From contig CBDALO010000201.1 in assembly GCA_965196985.1 (NCBI GenBank), positions 1 through 64,000 on the forward strand: 64,000 nucleotides of DNA. Reading direction: 5' to 3'. The position numbers and the translations under genes are program-made. Numbering within the stretch: position 1 is the first letter of the stretch; each line of letters opens with the position of its first letter. This document shows, piece after piece, positions 7,023-16,413 of this stretch. A model generated the notes under the pieces. The model was not told the DNA's origin and searched no databases. It saw nothing but the letters and a program-made list of their open reading frames with translations. The stretch is from 2-12-FULL-35-23 sp965196985 (GTDB lineage: Bacteria > Pseudomonadota > Gammaproteobacteria > UBA12402).

Positions 7023-7522
7023 GAAGTATACGCTCAAGAGGTTTGAAGTCATAGCAGGTGCAACCCCGTTCTTACTCGAACAGCGTGAGTGAGTGATTCA
7101 GTGTGTTGCCCATCCTTCCTGTGCGTTGGGGCTTCAGCTCGCAGGAAACTTGAATTGATGAAACCGATCAAGAGGAGAGAAGAAAAGACAAGAACAGATA
7201 AAGTTATAGTTCGTGTTTTTGACAAATGGTAGACCCCTGTCAAAGACCCTTGCCCTGTTTGGGATTAATGGCATTGCTTAGTGTCATTACTGGTCTTCAT
7301 AGCACTAAGCCTTTAAGTTTAGGTCTAATAGTTCAAGCACACGCTGTGATTGTTTTTTTCTCTCCTTCGGTCAGTGACGCGAAGGCTTGCGAGGGTTGCA
7401 TGGCATTCGGTGCTGCGAATCGCACCGTTCACTTCCAGTGGGCAGGCGGTTGCGTCCTTGTTAGGCGTGCGAGCCTGAGCGAGCCTTCACGTCACTGGCT
7501 GGAAAACTAAAAGGAAGACCAG
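7023..7522 (+). other. Non-coding leader of the integrase gene
   Basis: Present only beside copy A. Open frames here are short and lack coding character. The AAAAGGAAGACCAG just before 7523 is the integrase ribosome-binding site. I see no recognisable attachment site. Confidence 0.4.
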
Positions 7523-8289
7523 GTGAGTCGACAACACAGTTTATTAAAAACCGCCAAGCGATTGTTAGCCAAAGAAAAAGGCTTTGCACCCAGTACACGG
7601 CGCATTCATCAAAGCACGTTGATGTTGTGCTTAAAAGACTTAGCGAGCCTTCGCAGTTTGCCCAGCCGTTTAGGGCAGCTCACGGGCACGCACGTACAGC
7701 AGCTCGTTCACTATTACCGAGAAAAAGGCAACACCGATCAAACACTGCGAAATAAATTAGGGGTATTACGACAACCCCAGTTCGGAGTTAATAGTGATCA
7801 AGTAATTAAATTCTAATTGCTTGGCAACCTTTTCACTGCAGTAATTGTTAATGGCTCAATAATATAAGCAGCCAACCCAGCAACAAGATGTGTAATAGCA
7901 TTTGCAACCGAGCGATGTCTGGTGTGCCAAATATGAAACTTATGTTTCAAGCAGCCAAAAACAGTCTCAATGATCCCTCGCTGATTTAATAACTGTTGCT
8001 CATGATCGCTAAGTGGCTGCGCATTTTTCATATTTTTTCTTTTGCGTGTAATTAACTTCAAACCGCTATCAAGTAGTTTTTCAAAAACAGCCTTCCCAAT
8101 ATAGCCTTTATCTCCGAAGGCCAAACCCTCCAGCCCTTCAAACAATGAGACACCTGCAGCTAAATCATGATGATTGCCGGGCGTGACTTTAAAGGCGATT
8201 AACTCACCTATGTCATTGATTACTAAATGAAGTTTCAGACCAAAAAACCAACCAACAGATGTTTTTCCAAGTTTTGCAACCGCTTTAAA

Positions 8290-9758
8290 CTGAGAACTAC
8301 CCAAAATTGTTATCTCCCTACCTGAACTGAATTCGATAATTCTTTTTGTTCTTCTTGAGAAACACTATTTTCTTTAAAAAATTGCTCTACTAAGTGATAC
8401 GTTAGAAGTTTTCTAATACCCTTCGCAATAAAGTGTCGTGTCACCTTGCCCTTACCATCTCCTAATTTAGCTAGCATAATTGCGTAATCGTCATAAGCTT
8501 TTTCCTTACCTATCTCATACAAATATGAGGCCACATAAAAACATACAGCCAGTAGATTTTGTATCCCTTTAAAATTTTTTATCTGCATATTTTCCCAGCC
8601 TAGTCCTTCCTTGAGAAATTTAAAAACATATTCAATTTTCGCACGAGATAGATAGGCTATGTATACCTCATACGCCTCATCAAAAGTCGTTACTTTTTTA
8701 TTAGTTAATAGCAGCATGTCATTCTTAAAAATTCTCCTACCATCTCTGCCTGTAATTTGGATTTTAATTGCATTGATGTTCTCAAACTCTCCAAAATAAA
8801 TAGTTATTTTTCCGTCTTGTACGCAATTCTTTCCAACTGTTAACTTTTGGAATTGCTTTTCGCCTTGAGCATCAAAATCAGCGTTAATCAGCTTAAGCTT
8901 TTTACCATCATCACCTCTACCTTCTATTGTTCTTGTTATTTTTGAGCGAATAATAAAGTCTTGATCTAGGTTTGTATCAATTAGTGAGAGATAGTCATTA
9001 TCATCAAACTCTCTATCTAGAATATGGGTAATGGTTGCATCTTCATTCTTTGATTTTAGGCAGATTCCTATTTTTTCTATTTCACGAATAGACAGCAGCT
9101 TTTTATTAAAGTAATCACCAGATTCATAAAGACTCTTGGCCTCTTTATCTCCCTCAAATGGCTTTCCAGCCTCTATTTTCTTAATATGCTCAGCTTTTAA
9201 AAACTTAGGGTCTTTATTGCTGTAGCTTACATGCGATAGTAGATGCACAGCCTTATCACCAGGTACTAATGCAACTGCGTTATGCGTGCTGTAACCATTG
9301 ATAATATCCCCGTCCAGACTCCTTACTTTACCTAGATTTTCAGTTTGCTTGCTATGTGGCTTTCTAATATCAGAAGGATCATGAAGAACATCAATTTTAC
9401 TGGCGTGTGAAAGTTTTTCACAGCTCTGTTCTAGCAATACATCATTTGTTTTTATTGGATCTAAATCGGTGCTTTTATTTTCACCGGTAAGTGTACGAAT
9501 CATCTTTTTATACTCATTGTTATCTTTTGATGAACTGAACAACTTACAACTACCTTCAGTTAATAGCTTTCCTACAATCGTCGATAGATTTTTTTAAAAC
9601 AACTTTCCCAGTTAATTTTGAAAAAAGAGGGGCAGCGTAATCGGCGAAGTTTAACATTTATACTCATCTCGTTAGTCTTGTTAAAAAGACAAAGCATAGT
9701 CATTTTTACACAATATTTCAGCATTATTTTGCTGATTTAAATTTTGGGTAGTTTTCAG
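8290..9758 (-). mobile_element. IS4-family element type A, copy 1 (1469 bp)
   Basis: Ends CTGAGAACTACCCAAAATT and its inverted partner CTGAAAACTACCCAAAATT. It is flanked by the 7-bp duplication CTTTAAA (8283-8289 and 9759-9765). Complete copies of the same length lie at 14945-16413 and 51201-52669, and a split copy at 19243-19979 plus 31940-32679. Confidence 0.9.
8310..9657 (-). CDS. IS4-family transposase, likely frameshifted product
   Basis: The long frame (to 9542, 410 residues) has DDE residues in HDPSDIRK, ILDREFDDND and K-I-E-Y-V-F-K-F-L-K-E-G-L-G-W, the IS4 signature. It lacks a proper start and its frame is open upstream. A separate short frame begins at ATG 9657 (MLNFADYAAPLFSKLTG) and meets it at a TTTTAAAAAAA tract (A7, read at 9589-9595). 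Losing one A joins the frames as V-V-L-K-N-L-S-T-I-V-G-K-L-L. The joined protein, about 448 residues, has normal IS4 length. Every copy with this region keeps A7, so programmed slippage is more likely than mutation. Confidence 0.75.
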
Positions 9759-10634
9759 CTTTAAATGTGCGGTGGCGTTTAGTGCGTTTAATGTGACAGT
9801 TTGGTAGGCAACTTGAGTCAATGTAGTAAATGCCACTACGCCTGCCACCGTTAAGAGTAATAAAAATTGTCAGTGGCATTAGCGCTCTAGGCATCAATTC
9901 AATAAAACGTGAGTAACTGGGTAAATTAGGGAAGTAATGTCCCCAGTATGTTTTTAGAAAGCCAGTATAAAAATATTTAAAGTTTCTATAGCCGATCATT
10001 TGGAACAAAATCATGATTGTCATAATCTCGCTATAAGCTAAACAACAAGGTGGACCTGACTTTTTTTCTGCAGATGAAGGGAGTAGATCTTTGCGCTCAA
10101 GTGCTGCAAATTCCTCAGCAAAATCATCTATGCGACAAAATAACTCTATAACCTCGCGCTCATGTATCATAACCACATCCATTATTAGTAATAATTTCAA
10201 AAGGTTATATAAGTTTTTCACTAAATCCAAGGCTGCCATAACTCCGAACTGGGGTTACGACATTTTGTCGAAGTCGCGCAATTACCGACTCGCATTCCTT
10301 CAAATGAGGCGTTAGGCATTTCTGCGGCAACCATTAGCAAAACCCGTCAGACAAAACCCTTGCCCGTCTTGCACCATCCGGTCACGCGCAATCTGATTGA
10401 CCTGCAATGCCTTTTTGGGTTAACACGTTTTGAAGCGATGCGACTGCCATTGGATTTATTCAAAGACACTGACGAGCAATTACGAACGATCGCTTAGTTG
10501 CTCATAACCACAAAGATCGACAGATTCCCATTACACAGGCAGCGCAACGTGATTGCCTGCTGGCACGTTGTAACGTCCCACAATAATTTAGAGAAACCAT
10601 CTCAACCTATTTTGCGTGAGATGGTGTCAAATAG

Positions 10635-11435
10635 TTAACCTTTTAGCTCATGAATTGCCTGATTAATGACATCATCCGGTATATGGTTTAAATTCATATT
10701 AGCGGCGATTAGCAACGCATGTCGCATGAGCCTATCAACATAACGAAGCCTACCTTTTGTGGCCATGTGTACTGCACGAATACCTGTTTCAGTGAATAAG
10801 CTGCTGCTCATTCCTGCCTTCTCAAAAGCAGCGTGAATAATGCTCTCAAAATCCCTGCTATCTTCAATTGCATGCCACCTAATAAAGCACTGAATTCTAG
10901 AGTTGATAGGTTCATAGGCTGGTCTCTGCAATGTTGCTAGAAGTGATGGGAGTCCACATAAGATAATCGTCATGACGTCTTTGCTGTCAAAACTGAAATT
11001 AAGGAAGTCAGGTAATCGTAGAATGAAATCATTACTAAGCTGATGCGCCTCGTCTAGGATCCAAATAGGCTGAACGTTTTTATCATGGTAGAGCGCGATC
11101 AAGCTCTGCTTCAAGTCTCTCCAAAGTTTAGAGAATCGGTAATAGTTTTCTAAACCTAGATTTTCGGCAAGCTGAGAGTACACATCAAATGACCGAAAGT
11201 GAGTGTCTGATTGATAAATGACTTGATGGGTCAGCGGGTTGAGTTTATTGCTCCAGTATCTTAGCGCCGTGGTCTTTCCTGTCCCTGAGTCGCCAGTAAT
11301 CACTGCTAAGCCGCGTGTTTCTAGCAAACCATTAAGTTGCTGTTCTAGTCGCTTTGACTGCGCCAATTCAATAATGTTTGATTTACCCAATGGATCAAAT
11401 TTCAAGCCAAAATGTTGAAGATACATCTTACTCAT
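10635..11435 (-). CDS. Transposition AAA ATPase (TniB/ExeA-like)
   Basis: A 266-residue ATPase with Walker A GDSGTGKTT (residues 48-56) and Walker B WILDEAHQL, and an N-terminal M-Y-L-Q-H-F-G-L-K-F-D-P-L typical of ExeA/TniB-type ATPases. In Mu/Tn7-like systems such ATPases choose the target DNA and activate the DDE transposase. The ATG is preceded by AAGG. Before the IS110 insertion it would have followed the transposase gene closely, as one operon. Confidence 0.85.
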   Translation of the reverse strand: MSKMYLQHFGLKFDPLGKSNIIELAQSKRLEQQLNGLLETRGLAVITGDSGTGKTTALRYWSNKLNPLTHQVIYQSDTHFRSFDVYSQLAENLGLENYYRFSKLWRDLKQSLIALYHDKNVQPIWILDEAHQLSNDFILRLPDFLNFSFDSKDVMTIILCGLPSLLATLQRPAYEPINSRIQCFIRWHAIEDSRDFESIIHAAFEKAGMSSSLFTETGIRAVHMATKGRLRYVDRLMRHALLIAANMNLNHIPDDVINQAIHELKG

Positions 11436-11439
11436 CCTT

Positions 11440-11687
11440 GTATCTTAAATAACTGTAGAGATATGACAATATTGCTACAATCCCAAGGATGCTTGGGTAG
11501 GCGGAAGGTGAAGCCGTGTTCGTCCTTAGGATTTAATCCTGTTGAGGAGATTTAGCTCCCTTCCACCCTCATAAGTTCATGAGATCGAACGGTATCTTAG
11601 GCCATTGTGAGCCTGTATTTGCAAGGTTGATCCGAACTATGATTTCCCAAGTTTGTTAGTGTAATAAAATTTAAGAGGCTCTAGCAA
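11440..11687 (+). ncRNA. Candidate bridge RNA of the IS110-family element
   Basis: About 245 bp of non-coding DNA upstream of an IS110-group transposase, the position where IS110 elements encode their bridge RNA. Short stems are visible: AGGATT/AATCCT, GGAG/CTCC, CTCAT/ATGAG and AGGC/GCCT with loops between, consistent with a multi-hairpin guide RNA. It recurs at 40155-40402. Loop guide sequences have not been matched to a target or donor. Confidence 0.5.
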
Positions 11688-12638
11688 ATGAAAAAAAATT
11701 GTGTTGGTATTGATATTGCAAAATCTGATTTTGTTGCTGCTATCACCACTAGCGGAAAAGATCACGTTAAACATTTTAATAATAATCCTGAGGGCTTTTC
11801 TGAGTTATTAGAATGGACGCAATCTTTATCTGATCAGTCACTTCATTTTTGCATGGAATCAACAGGTAAATACGGTAATGCATTGGCTCTTTATTTACAT
11901 AGTGAGAAGTGTGATGTCAGTATAATTAATCCTGCACGAATAAAGTTTTTTATGAAAGGACAGCTAATACGAAACAAGACCGACAAGGCCGATGCGGTCA
12001 GTATTAAGGACTATTCAAATCATTTTACTCCAACGCTATGGCAGCCTTTGCCAGCTAATATAGAGGCTCTAAGAGCTTTGATACAGAGATCTGAAGTATT
12101 AACCTCCCAAGTCAGCAATGAACAAAACAGGCTGGAGCTAGCGGAAGAAACAATTATTAGCTCTATACAAAATCATATCGATTATATGGAAAAAGAAATT
12201 TTACGACTGCAGGAAGAAATTAGTAAGCTGATCGCGAGTGATGATGATCTGAAGAATAACACAGAGCTGCTTAAAAGCATCCCAGGCATTGGTGATAAAA
12301 CCGCTCAAACACTAACTGCTTTTTTTAATAATATTGAAAGATTTTCTGGCGCAAAACAATTGGCTGCTCATATTGGTTTAAATCCCAGCCAGTCACAATC
12401 AGGCACTTCATTGAATTCATCACGGCTCTCAAAGGTTGGTAGTGCTTGGTTGCGAAAGGCGCTTTACATGCCGGCATTAGTGGCTATAAGGCATAATCCT
12501 ATTTTGAAGAAATTTTATGAAAAGCTGCTCAAAAAAGGCAAGCCAAAGAAGCTAGCCATTTGTGCTGTTATGAGAAAAATGGTGCATATGATTTATGGCA
12601 TCCTAAAAACACAGCAGCCATTTTCAGCGGATGCCTAG
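11688..12638 (+). CDS. IS110-family transposase
   Basis: A 316-residue DEDD recombinase. The N-terminal RuvC-like domain has G-I-D-I-A-K-S (first aspartate), CMESTGKY (glutamate) and N-K-T-D-K-A-D-A (aspartates). The C-terminal Tnp_IS116-type domain has IPGIGDKTA and the serine region SRLSKVGSAWLRKALYMPA. It works with a bridge RNA and leaves no conventional terminal repeats, consistent with the absence of inverted repeats here. The second copy, 40403-41353, encodes the same protein. Confidence 0.9.
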   Translation: MKKNCVGIDIAKSDFVAAITTSGKDHVKHFNNNPEGFSELLEWTQSLSDQSLHFCMESTGKYGNALALYLHSEKCDVSIINPARIKFFMKGQLIRNKTDKADAVSIKDYSNHFTPTLWQPLPANIEALRALIQRSEVLTSQVSNEQNRLELAEETIISSIQNHIDYMEKEILRLQEEISKLIASDDDLKNNTELLKSIPGIGDKTAQTLTAFFNNIERFSGAKQLAAHIGLNPSQSQSGTSLNSSRLSKVGSAWLRKALYMPALVAIRHNPILKKFYEKLLKKGKPKKLAICAVMRKMVHMIYGILKTQQPFSADA

Positions 12639-12666
12639 TAAAAATTTTACAATTTATTGTTGACGT

Positions 12667-14004
12667 TTAAGACGGTATCTCCTCAGTGATATCCAAATCC
12701 TCTTTAACTTGGTTATAAACAATCTCAACTAGCGAGGTTTTTCTTGCTGGTTGTTCCGGCATCTGAGGTCTAGCTCGGGTTCTAGAAAGGTTGTTATGTT
12801 TGTCCAGCTCTCCCACTGCACCAAGGTATTGATATTCCAATGATTCGACGTGACGGGCGGAGTCACTATGCGGATCAACCACTAAATAAACCTCTTGTTG
12901 AGCCAGTTCAAATGGAACTTCAAAGAGTCGATTATTCCAGCTTACCGTGCCATCCTTCCTGACTCGGCGCTTAATGCGATGCAGGAAGTAATCATCTAGC
13001 TTATCGGCCAAACAACCTAACGGCTGAATTTTAGTGAGGTCTTGCTGATAGCGTTGTAACGGGGTCATCTTGTCAGGCAGGGCGCTTTGCGAGGCTTGAT
13101 GATAAACACGCTCAACCCAAGCCCAAAATCGATCATTCAGCGCATTGAAACTATGAATGGAATCCAGGTTGCATTCAGCTAGGAATTGCTCGCGTACTGT
13201 TCTATGCCAACGCTCTAGTTTGCCTTTGCTTTGCGGTTCATAGGGCCTGCCGTAAATCAATTGAATTTTCAAACGAGCACAAATGGTTTGCAACGTTTTA
13301 GCACGGTAGGCAGGGCCGTTGTCAATGATGAGCTTAACAGGAAGCCCACGTTTGAGTAATGCCTCTTTCAACACATGCTCAATAGTAATGGCACTCTCAT
13401 CAGTACAAAATTTACTGTGACAGACCAACCTTGAGGCATCATCAAAAATACTCACCAAATAGCTTTTAACTCTTCTTTGGCCATCGTAAATCGTTGGACC
13501 ATGCATGACATCGCCATACCAAATATCACAAGCTGTGAGCGCCTCAAATGAGCGGCGCTCAATTTGGTTAGAAGGTGTGACTGTTCTTTTAGACAGGCCG
13601 TGTTTTACTAATAAGCGGTGAACTGTTGCGTGAGATAATTCACCTCGTGCTACCTTCCCTTGAGTTTCTAAGAGTTTAATCACGGTCGGAATTGATCTTG
13701 AAGGGCTTTCCTGTTTAGTGGAAATAATTAACTCTTGTAGCTCTGGATTGATGTGACACTGGCCTTTGTCTCGTCGAGTTTTAGGAACTAATCCATCAAT
13801 ACCCTGCTTTAACCAGGCGTAATACCAATTCTCAATTGTTTTAGCACTGAGGTGAACACGCTTACTACCTGGAATGTTGTAGGTTTGCTGGGACAACCTT
13901 TTAATAATGCTCTTGAGCTCACCATGCTCAAAACTATTTCGGCTACATAGCTCACCTAAAACACTTAGGCGAAACAGTGCTGTTGGGTGAATGGGCTTGG
14001 TCAT
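12667..14004 (-). CDS. DDE (rve-type) transposase of the DUF6431 transposon
   Basis: 445 residues from the ATG of MTKPIHPTALFR; a longer upstream frame has no support. An N-terminal helix-turn-helix region (LSAKTIENWYYAWLKQG) precedes the retroviral-integrase core, with catalytic residues in CDIWYGDVMHG, LIIDNGPAY and KGKLERWHR. A Mu-type C-terminal beta domain follows (RRVRKDGTVSWNNRLFEVP). It is transcribed towards the AAA ATPase gene. IS110 lies between the two genes and may be polar. Confidence 0.85.
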   Translation of the reverse strand: MTKPIHPTALFRLSVLGELCSRNSFEHGELKSIIKRLSQQTYNIPGSKRVHLSAKTIENWYYAWLKQGIDGLVPKTRRDKGQCHINPELQELIISTKQESPSRSIPTVIKLLETQGKVARGELSHATVHRLLVKHGLSKRTVTPSNQIERRSFEALTACDIWYGDVMHGPTIYDGQRRVKSYLVSIFDDASRLVCHSKFCTDESAITIEHVLKEALLKRGLPVKLIIDNGPAYRAKTLQTICARLKIQLIYGRPYEPQSKGKLERWHRTVREQFLAECNLDSIHSFNALNDRFWAWVERVYHQASQSALPDKMTPLQRYQQDLTKIQPLGCLADKLDDYFLHRIKRRVRKDGTVSWNNRLFEVPFELAQQEVYLVVDPHSDSARHVESLEYQYLGAVGELDKHNNLSRTRARPQMPEQPARKTSLVEIVYNQVKEDLDITEEIPS

Positions 14005-14149
14005 TTTGCAATTCCTGTGTGATTTAACTACTTGCAATGAGTTAATCACAACTTGAGTTGAGAATGCTACGCTCAAACTGTGTGGGGTCGTGAGGTTTAC
14101 AGAAAATATCCATCTCAACTTTTTTTCACGTTAATTAATTATGGGATGC

Positions 14150-14695
14150 TCACTCCTGTGTTGTTAAGAAAAAGCATGATGCTCGATAAATCATGCTCAC
14201 CAAGGCAGGCCAACCAAAACGCTTGTGGATCACTATGTCGCCCAAGCTGTAACCACAACGGATGTGCTTTGATATGGAAGGAGTAATCAACGAAGTGGTC
14301 AACCAACCAGTGAAACCACCTAGCAACGGTGTGTCGACTAACACCTTGCTCCTGACCTGATGAGCTAATACTTTTCCCAGGAGCACGCTCATTAACACTG
14401 CCTGCTGAACTGACCAGCAATACCAACGCTTTGGAGAAAGTATCTCAGGTAGGGTTGAACAAGTACGTTTACATTGATGACAATAAAATCTCAAAACAGG
14501 GGTGGGATTTAAAGAGCGTCCTTTACCTGGGTTCCTATCTGGTTTTCGATCATATGATCCATGTGACCATAGTCCACCTGCACCGCAATGGCTGCACTGC
14601 TCTGGCCTTAGTAGCTCTGGATTTTTTTTCAGCAGGATCAGGTAATCACTCAGGCTTTTAATCGCTTTTATGATTCTGCGCATGACTAATTTCAC
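14150..14695 (-). CDS. Zinc-ribbon (DUF6431-like) transposon protein
   Basis: A 181-residue protein. It has two zinc-ribbon knuckles, EQCSHCGAGGLW and F-Y-C-H-Q-C-K-R-T-C, then a helical region. Proteins of this type occur beside this kind of DDE transposase and ATPase; their exact role is unknown, possibly end or target binding. It is the first gene of the transposon at its right end. Confidence 0.7.
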   Translation of the reverse strand: MKLVMRRIIKAIKSLSDYLILLKKNPELLRPEQCSHCGAGGLWSHGSYDRKPDRNPGKGRSLNPTPVLRFYCHQCKRTCSTLPEILSPKRWYCWSVQQAVLMSVLLGKVLAHQVRSKVLVDTPLLGGFTGWLTTSLITPSISKHIRCGYSLGDIVIHKRFGWPALVSMIYRASCFFLTTQE

Positions 14696-14944
14696 TATAG
14701 TTTTTATATCAAGTTATTTTACCTTGATAGGTTACTAAAAACCTTGTTTATTATGAGATAAAACTAGCTCAATTCCCCTAAATAAAGATAGACGTAACAG
14801 TCCAATCCCAGCAATTGACATCAGGCCGAGGTAAATCATCGGCCCCCAAAAATAAAGTTTGGTAAACACGTTATACATAATCATGTTATTGCCTAAGGCA
14901 TAGACGCCGTAGCTTTGACTCGCGTGTAACGACAGTTCTAAATA

Positions 14945-16413
14945 CTGAAAACTACCCAAAATTTAAATCAGCAAAATAATGCTGAAATATTGTGTAAAAA
15001 TGACTATGCTTTGTCTTTTTAACAAGACTAACGAGATGAGTATAAATGTTAAACTTCGCCGATTACGCTGCCCCTCTTTTTTCAAAATTAACTGGGAAAG
15101 TTGTTTTAAAAAAATCTATCGACGATTGTAGGAAAGCTATTAACTGAAGGTAGTTGTAAGTTGTTCAGTTCATCAAAAGATAACAATGAGTATAAAAAGA
15201 TGATTCGTACACTTACCGGTGAAAATAAAAGCACCGATTTAGATCCAATAAAAACAAATGATGTATTGCTAGAACAGAGCTGTGAAAAACTTTCACACGC
15301 CAGTAAAATTGATGTTCTTCATGATCCTTCTGATATTAGAAAGCCACATAGCAAGCAAACTGAAAATCTAGGTAAAGTAAGGAGTCTGGACGGGGATATT
15401 ATCAATGGTTACAGCACGCATAACGCAGTTGCATTAGTACCTGGTGATAAGGCTGTGCATCTACTATCGCATGTAAGCTACAGCAATAAAGACCCTAAGT
15501 TTTTAAAAGCTGAGCATATTAAGAAAATAGAGGCTGGAAAGCCATTTGAGGGAGATAAAGAGGCCAAGAGTCTTTATGAATCTGGTGATTACTTTAATAA
15601 AAAGCTGCTGTCTATTCGTGAAATAGAAAAAATAGGAATCTGCCTAAAATCAAAGAATGAAGATGCAACCATTACCCATATTCTAGATAGAGAGTTTGAT
15701 GATAATGACTATCTCTCACTAATTGATACAAACCTAGATCAAGACTTTATTATTCGCTCAAAAATAACAAGAACAATAGAAGGTAGAGGTGATGATGGTA
15801 AAAAGCTTAAGCTGATTAACGCTGATTTTGATGCTCAAGGCGAAAAGCAATTCCAAAAGTTAACAGTTGGAAAGAATTGCGTACAAGACGGAAAAATAAC
15901 TATTTATTTTGGAGAGTTTGAGAACTTCAATGCAATTAAAATCCAAATTACAGGCAGAGATGGTAGGAGAATTTTTAAGAATGACATGCTGCTATTAACT
16001 AATAAAAAAGTAACGACTTTTGATGAGGCGTATGAGGTATACATAGCCTATCTATCTCGTGCGAAAATTGAATATGTTTTTAAATTTCTCAAGGAAGGAC
16101 TAGGCTGGGAAAATATGCAGATAAAAAATTTTAAAGGGATACAAAATCTACTGGCTGTATGTTTTTATGTGGCCTCATATTTGTATGAGATAGGTAAGGA
16201 AAAAGCTTATGACGATTACGCAATTATGCTAGCTAAATTAGGAGATGGTAAGGGCAAGGTGACACGACACTTTATTGCGAAGGGTATTAGAAAACTTCTA
16301 ACGTATCACTTAGTAGAGCAATTTTTTAAAGAAAATAGTGTTTCTCAAGAAGAACAAAAAGAATTATCGAATTCAGTTCAGGTAGGGAGATAACAATTTT
16401 GGGTAGTTCTCAG
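14945..16413 (+). mobile_element. IS4-family element type A, copy 2
   Basis: A complete 1469-bp copy in the plus orientation with the same end sequences as copy 1, flanked by TAAATA (14939-14944 and 16414-16419). It is inserted in the conjugation gene. Confidence 0.9.
15046..16393 (+). CDS. IS4-family transposase, likely frameshifted product
   Basis: Same protein as in copy 1 apart from one substitution (ENI to ENF). The short first frame starts at ATG 15046 and the A7 tract is at 15108-15114. The long second frame (from about 15161) carries the DDE residues. Full-length product would need loss of one A or an equivalent +1 shift. Confidence 0.75.

Larger units (their letters stand above)
7813..10239 (-). 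pseudogene. IS982-family transposase, split by insertion
   Basis: The 5' part (9766-10239) carries the N-terminal region and the first catalytic aspartate (YYIDSSCLP). The 3' part (7813-8289) carries FGDKGYIGK and the glutamate in RGIIETVFGCLKHKF. Deleting the IS4-family insert and one CTTTAAA duplication gives the continuous sequence HRTFKAVAKLGKTSVGW, so only the insertion inactivates it. The start codon is uncertain; the methionine of MIHEREVIE is likely. Confidence 0.85.
7774..10255 (-). mobile_element. IS982-family element interrupted by an IS4-family element
   Basis: Terminal inverted repeats ACCCCAGTTCGGAGTTA (left) and the matching ATAACTCCGAACTGGGGT (right) bound the element. The 7-bp TACGACA occurs on both sides as target duplication. 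The IS4-family copy at 8290-9758 splits its transposase gene. Confidence 0.85.
7523..10568 (+). pseudogene. Tyrosine-type integrase gene, multiply broken
   Basis: It starts at GTG 7523 behind AAAAGGAAG. The first part (to about 7780) is an N-terminal core-binding domain of a phage-type integrase (R-R-I-H-Q-S-T-L, T-H-V-Q-Q-L-V-H-Y-Y). IS982 then interrupts it. Removing IS982 and one copy of the TACGACA duplication restores the frame into VEVAQLPTRIPSNEALG and on to GLTRFEAMRLP, the start of the catalytic domain. A frameshift near 10490-10505 ends the frame at a TAG; the correct frame resumes as A-H-N-H-K-D-R-Q-I-P-I-T-Q. The catalytic C-terminal part is lost at the transposon end at 10569. 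Its place beside cassette A suggests it was the element's own integrase. Confidence 0.75.
10569..14799 (-). mobile_element. DDE-transposase/AAA-ATPase/DUF6431 transposon, copy 1
   Basis: The left end TGTAACGTCCCACAATAATT and the right end (inverted) TGTTACGTCTATCTTTATTT are imperfect inverted repeats. The contents, all on the minus strand, are a zinc-ribbon protein, an rve-type transposase and an AAA ATPase, with an IS110 element between the last two genes. The right part recurs at 40080-43514 with no difference that I could see. The flanks (integrase left, conjugation gene right) share no target duplication, so this copy is a product of recombination rather than a simple insertion. Confidence 0.75.

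Noticed and set aside
7226..7510. 94-codon frame before the integrase
   Set aside because: No ribosome-binding site, atypical composition, and it overlaps the leader; no family recognised.
14080..14286. Plus-strand frames over the DUF6431 region (also 42795-43001)
   Set aside because: Shadows of the minus-strand zinc-ribbon gene and its leader.
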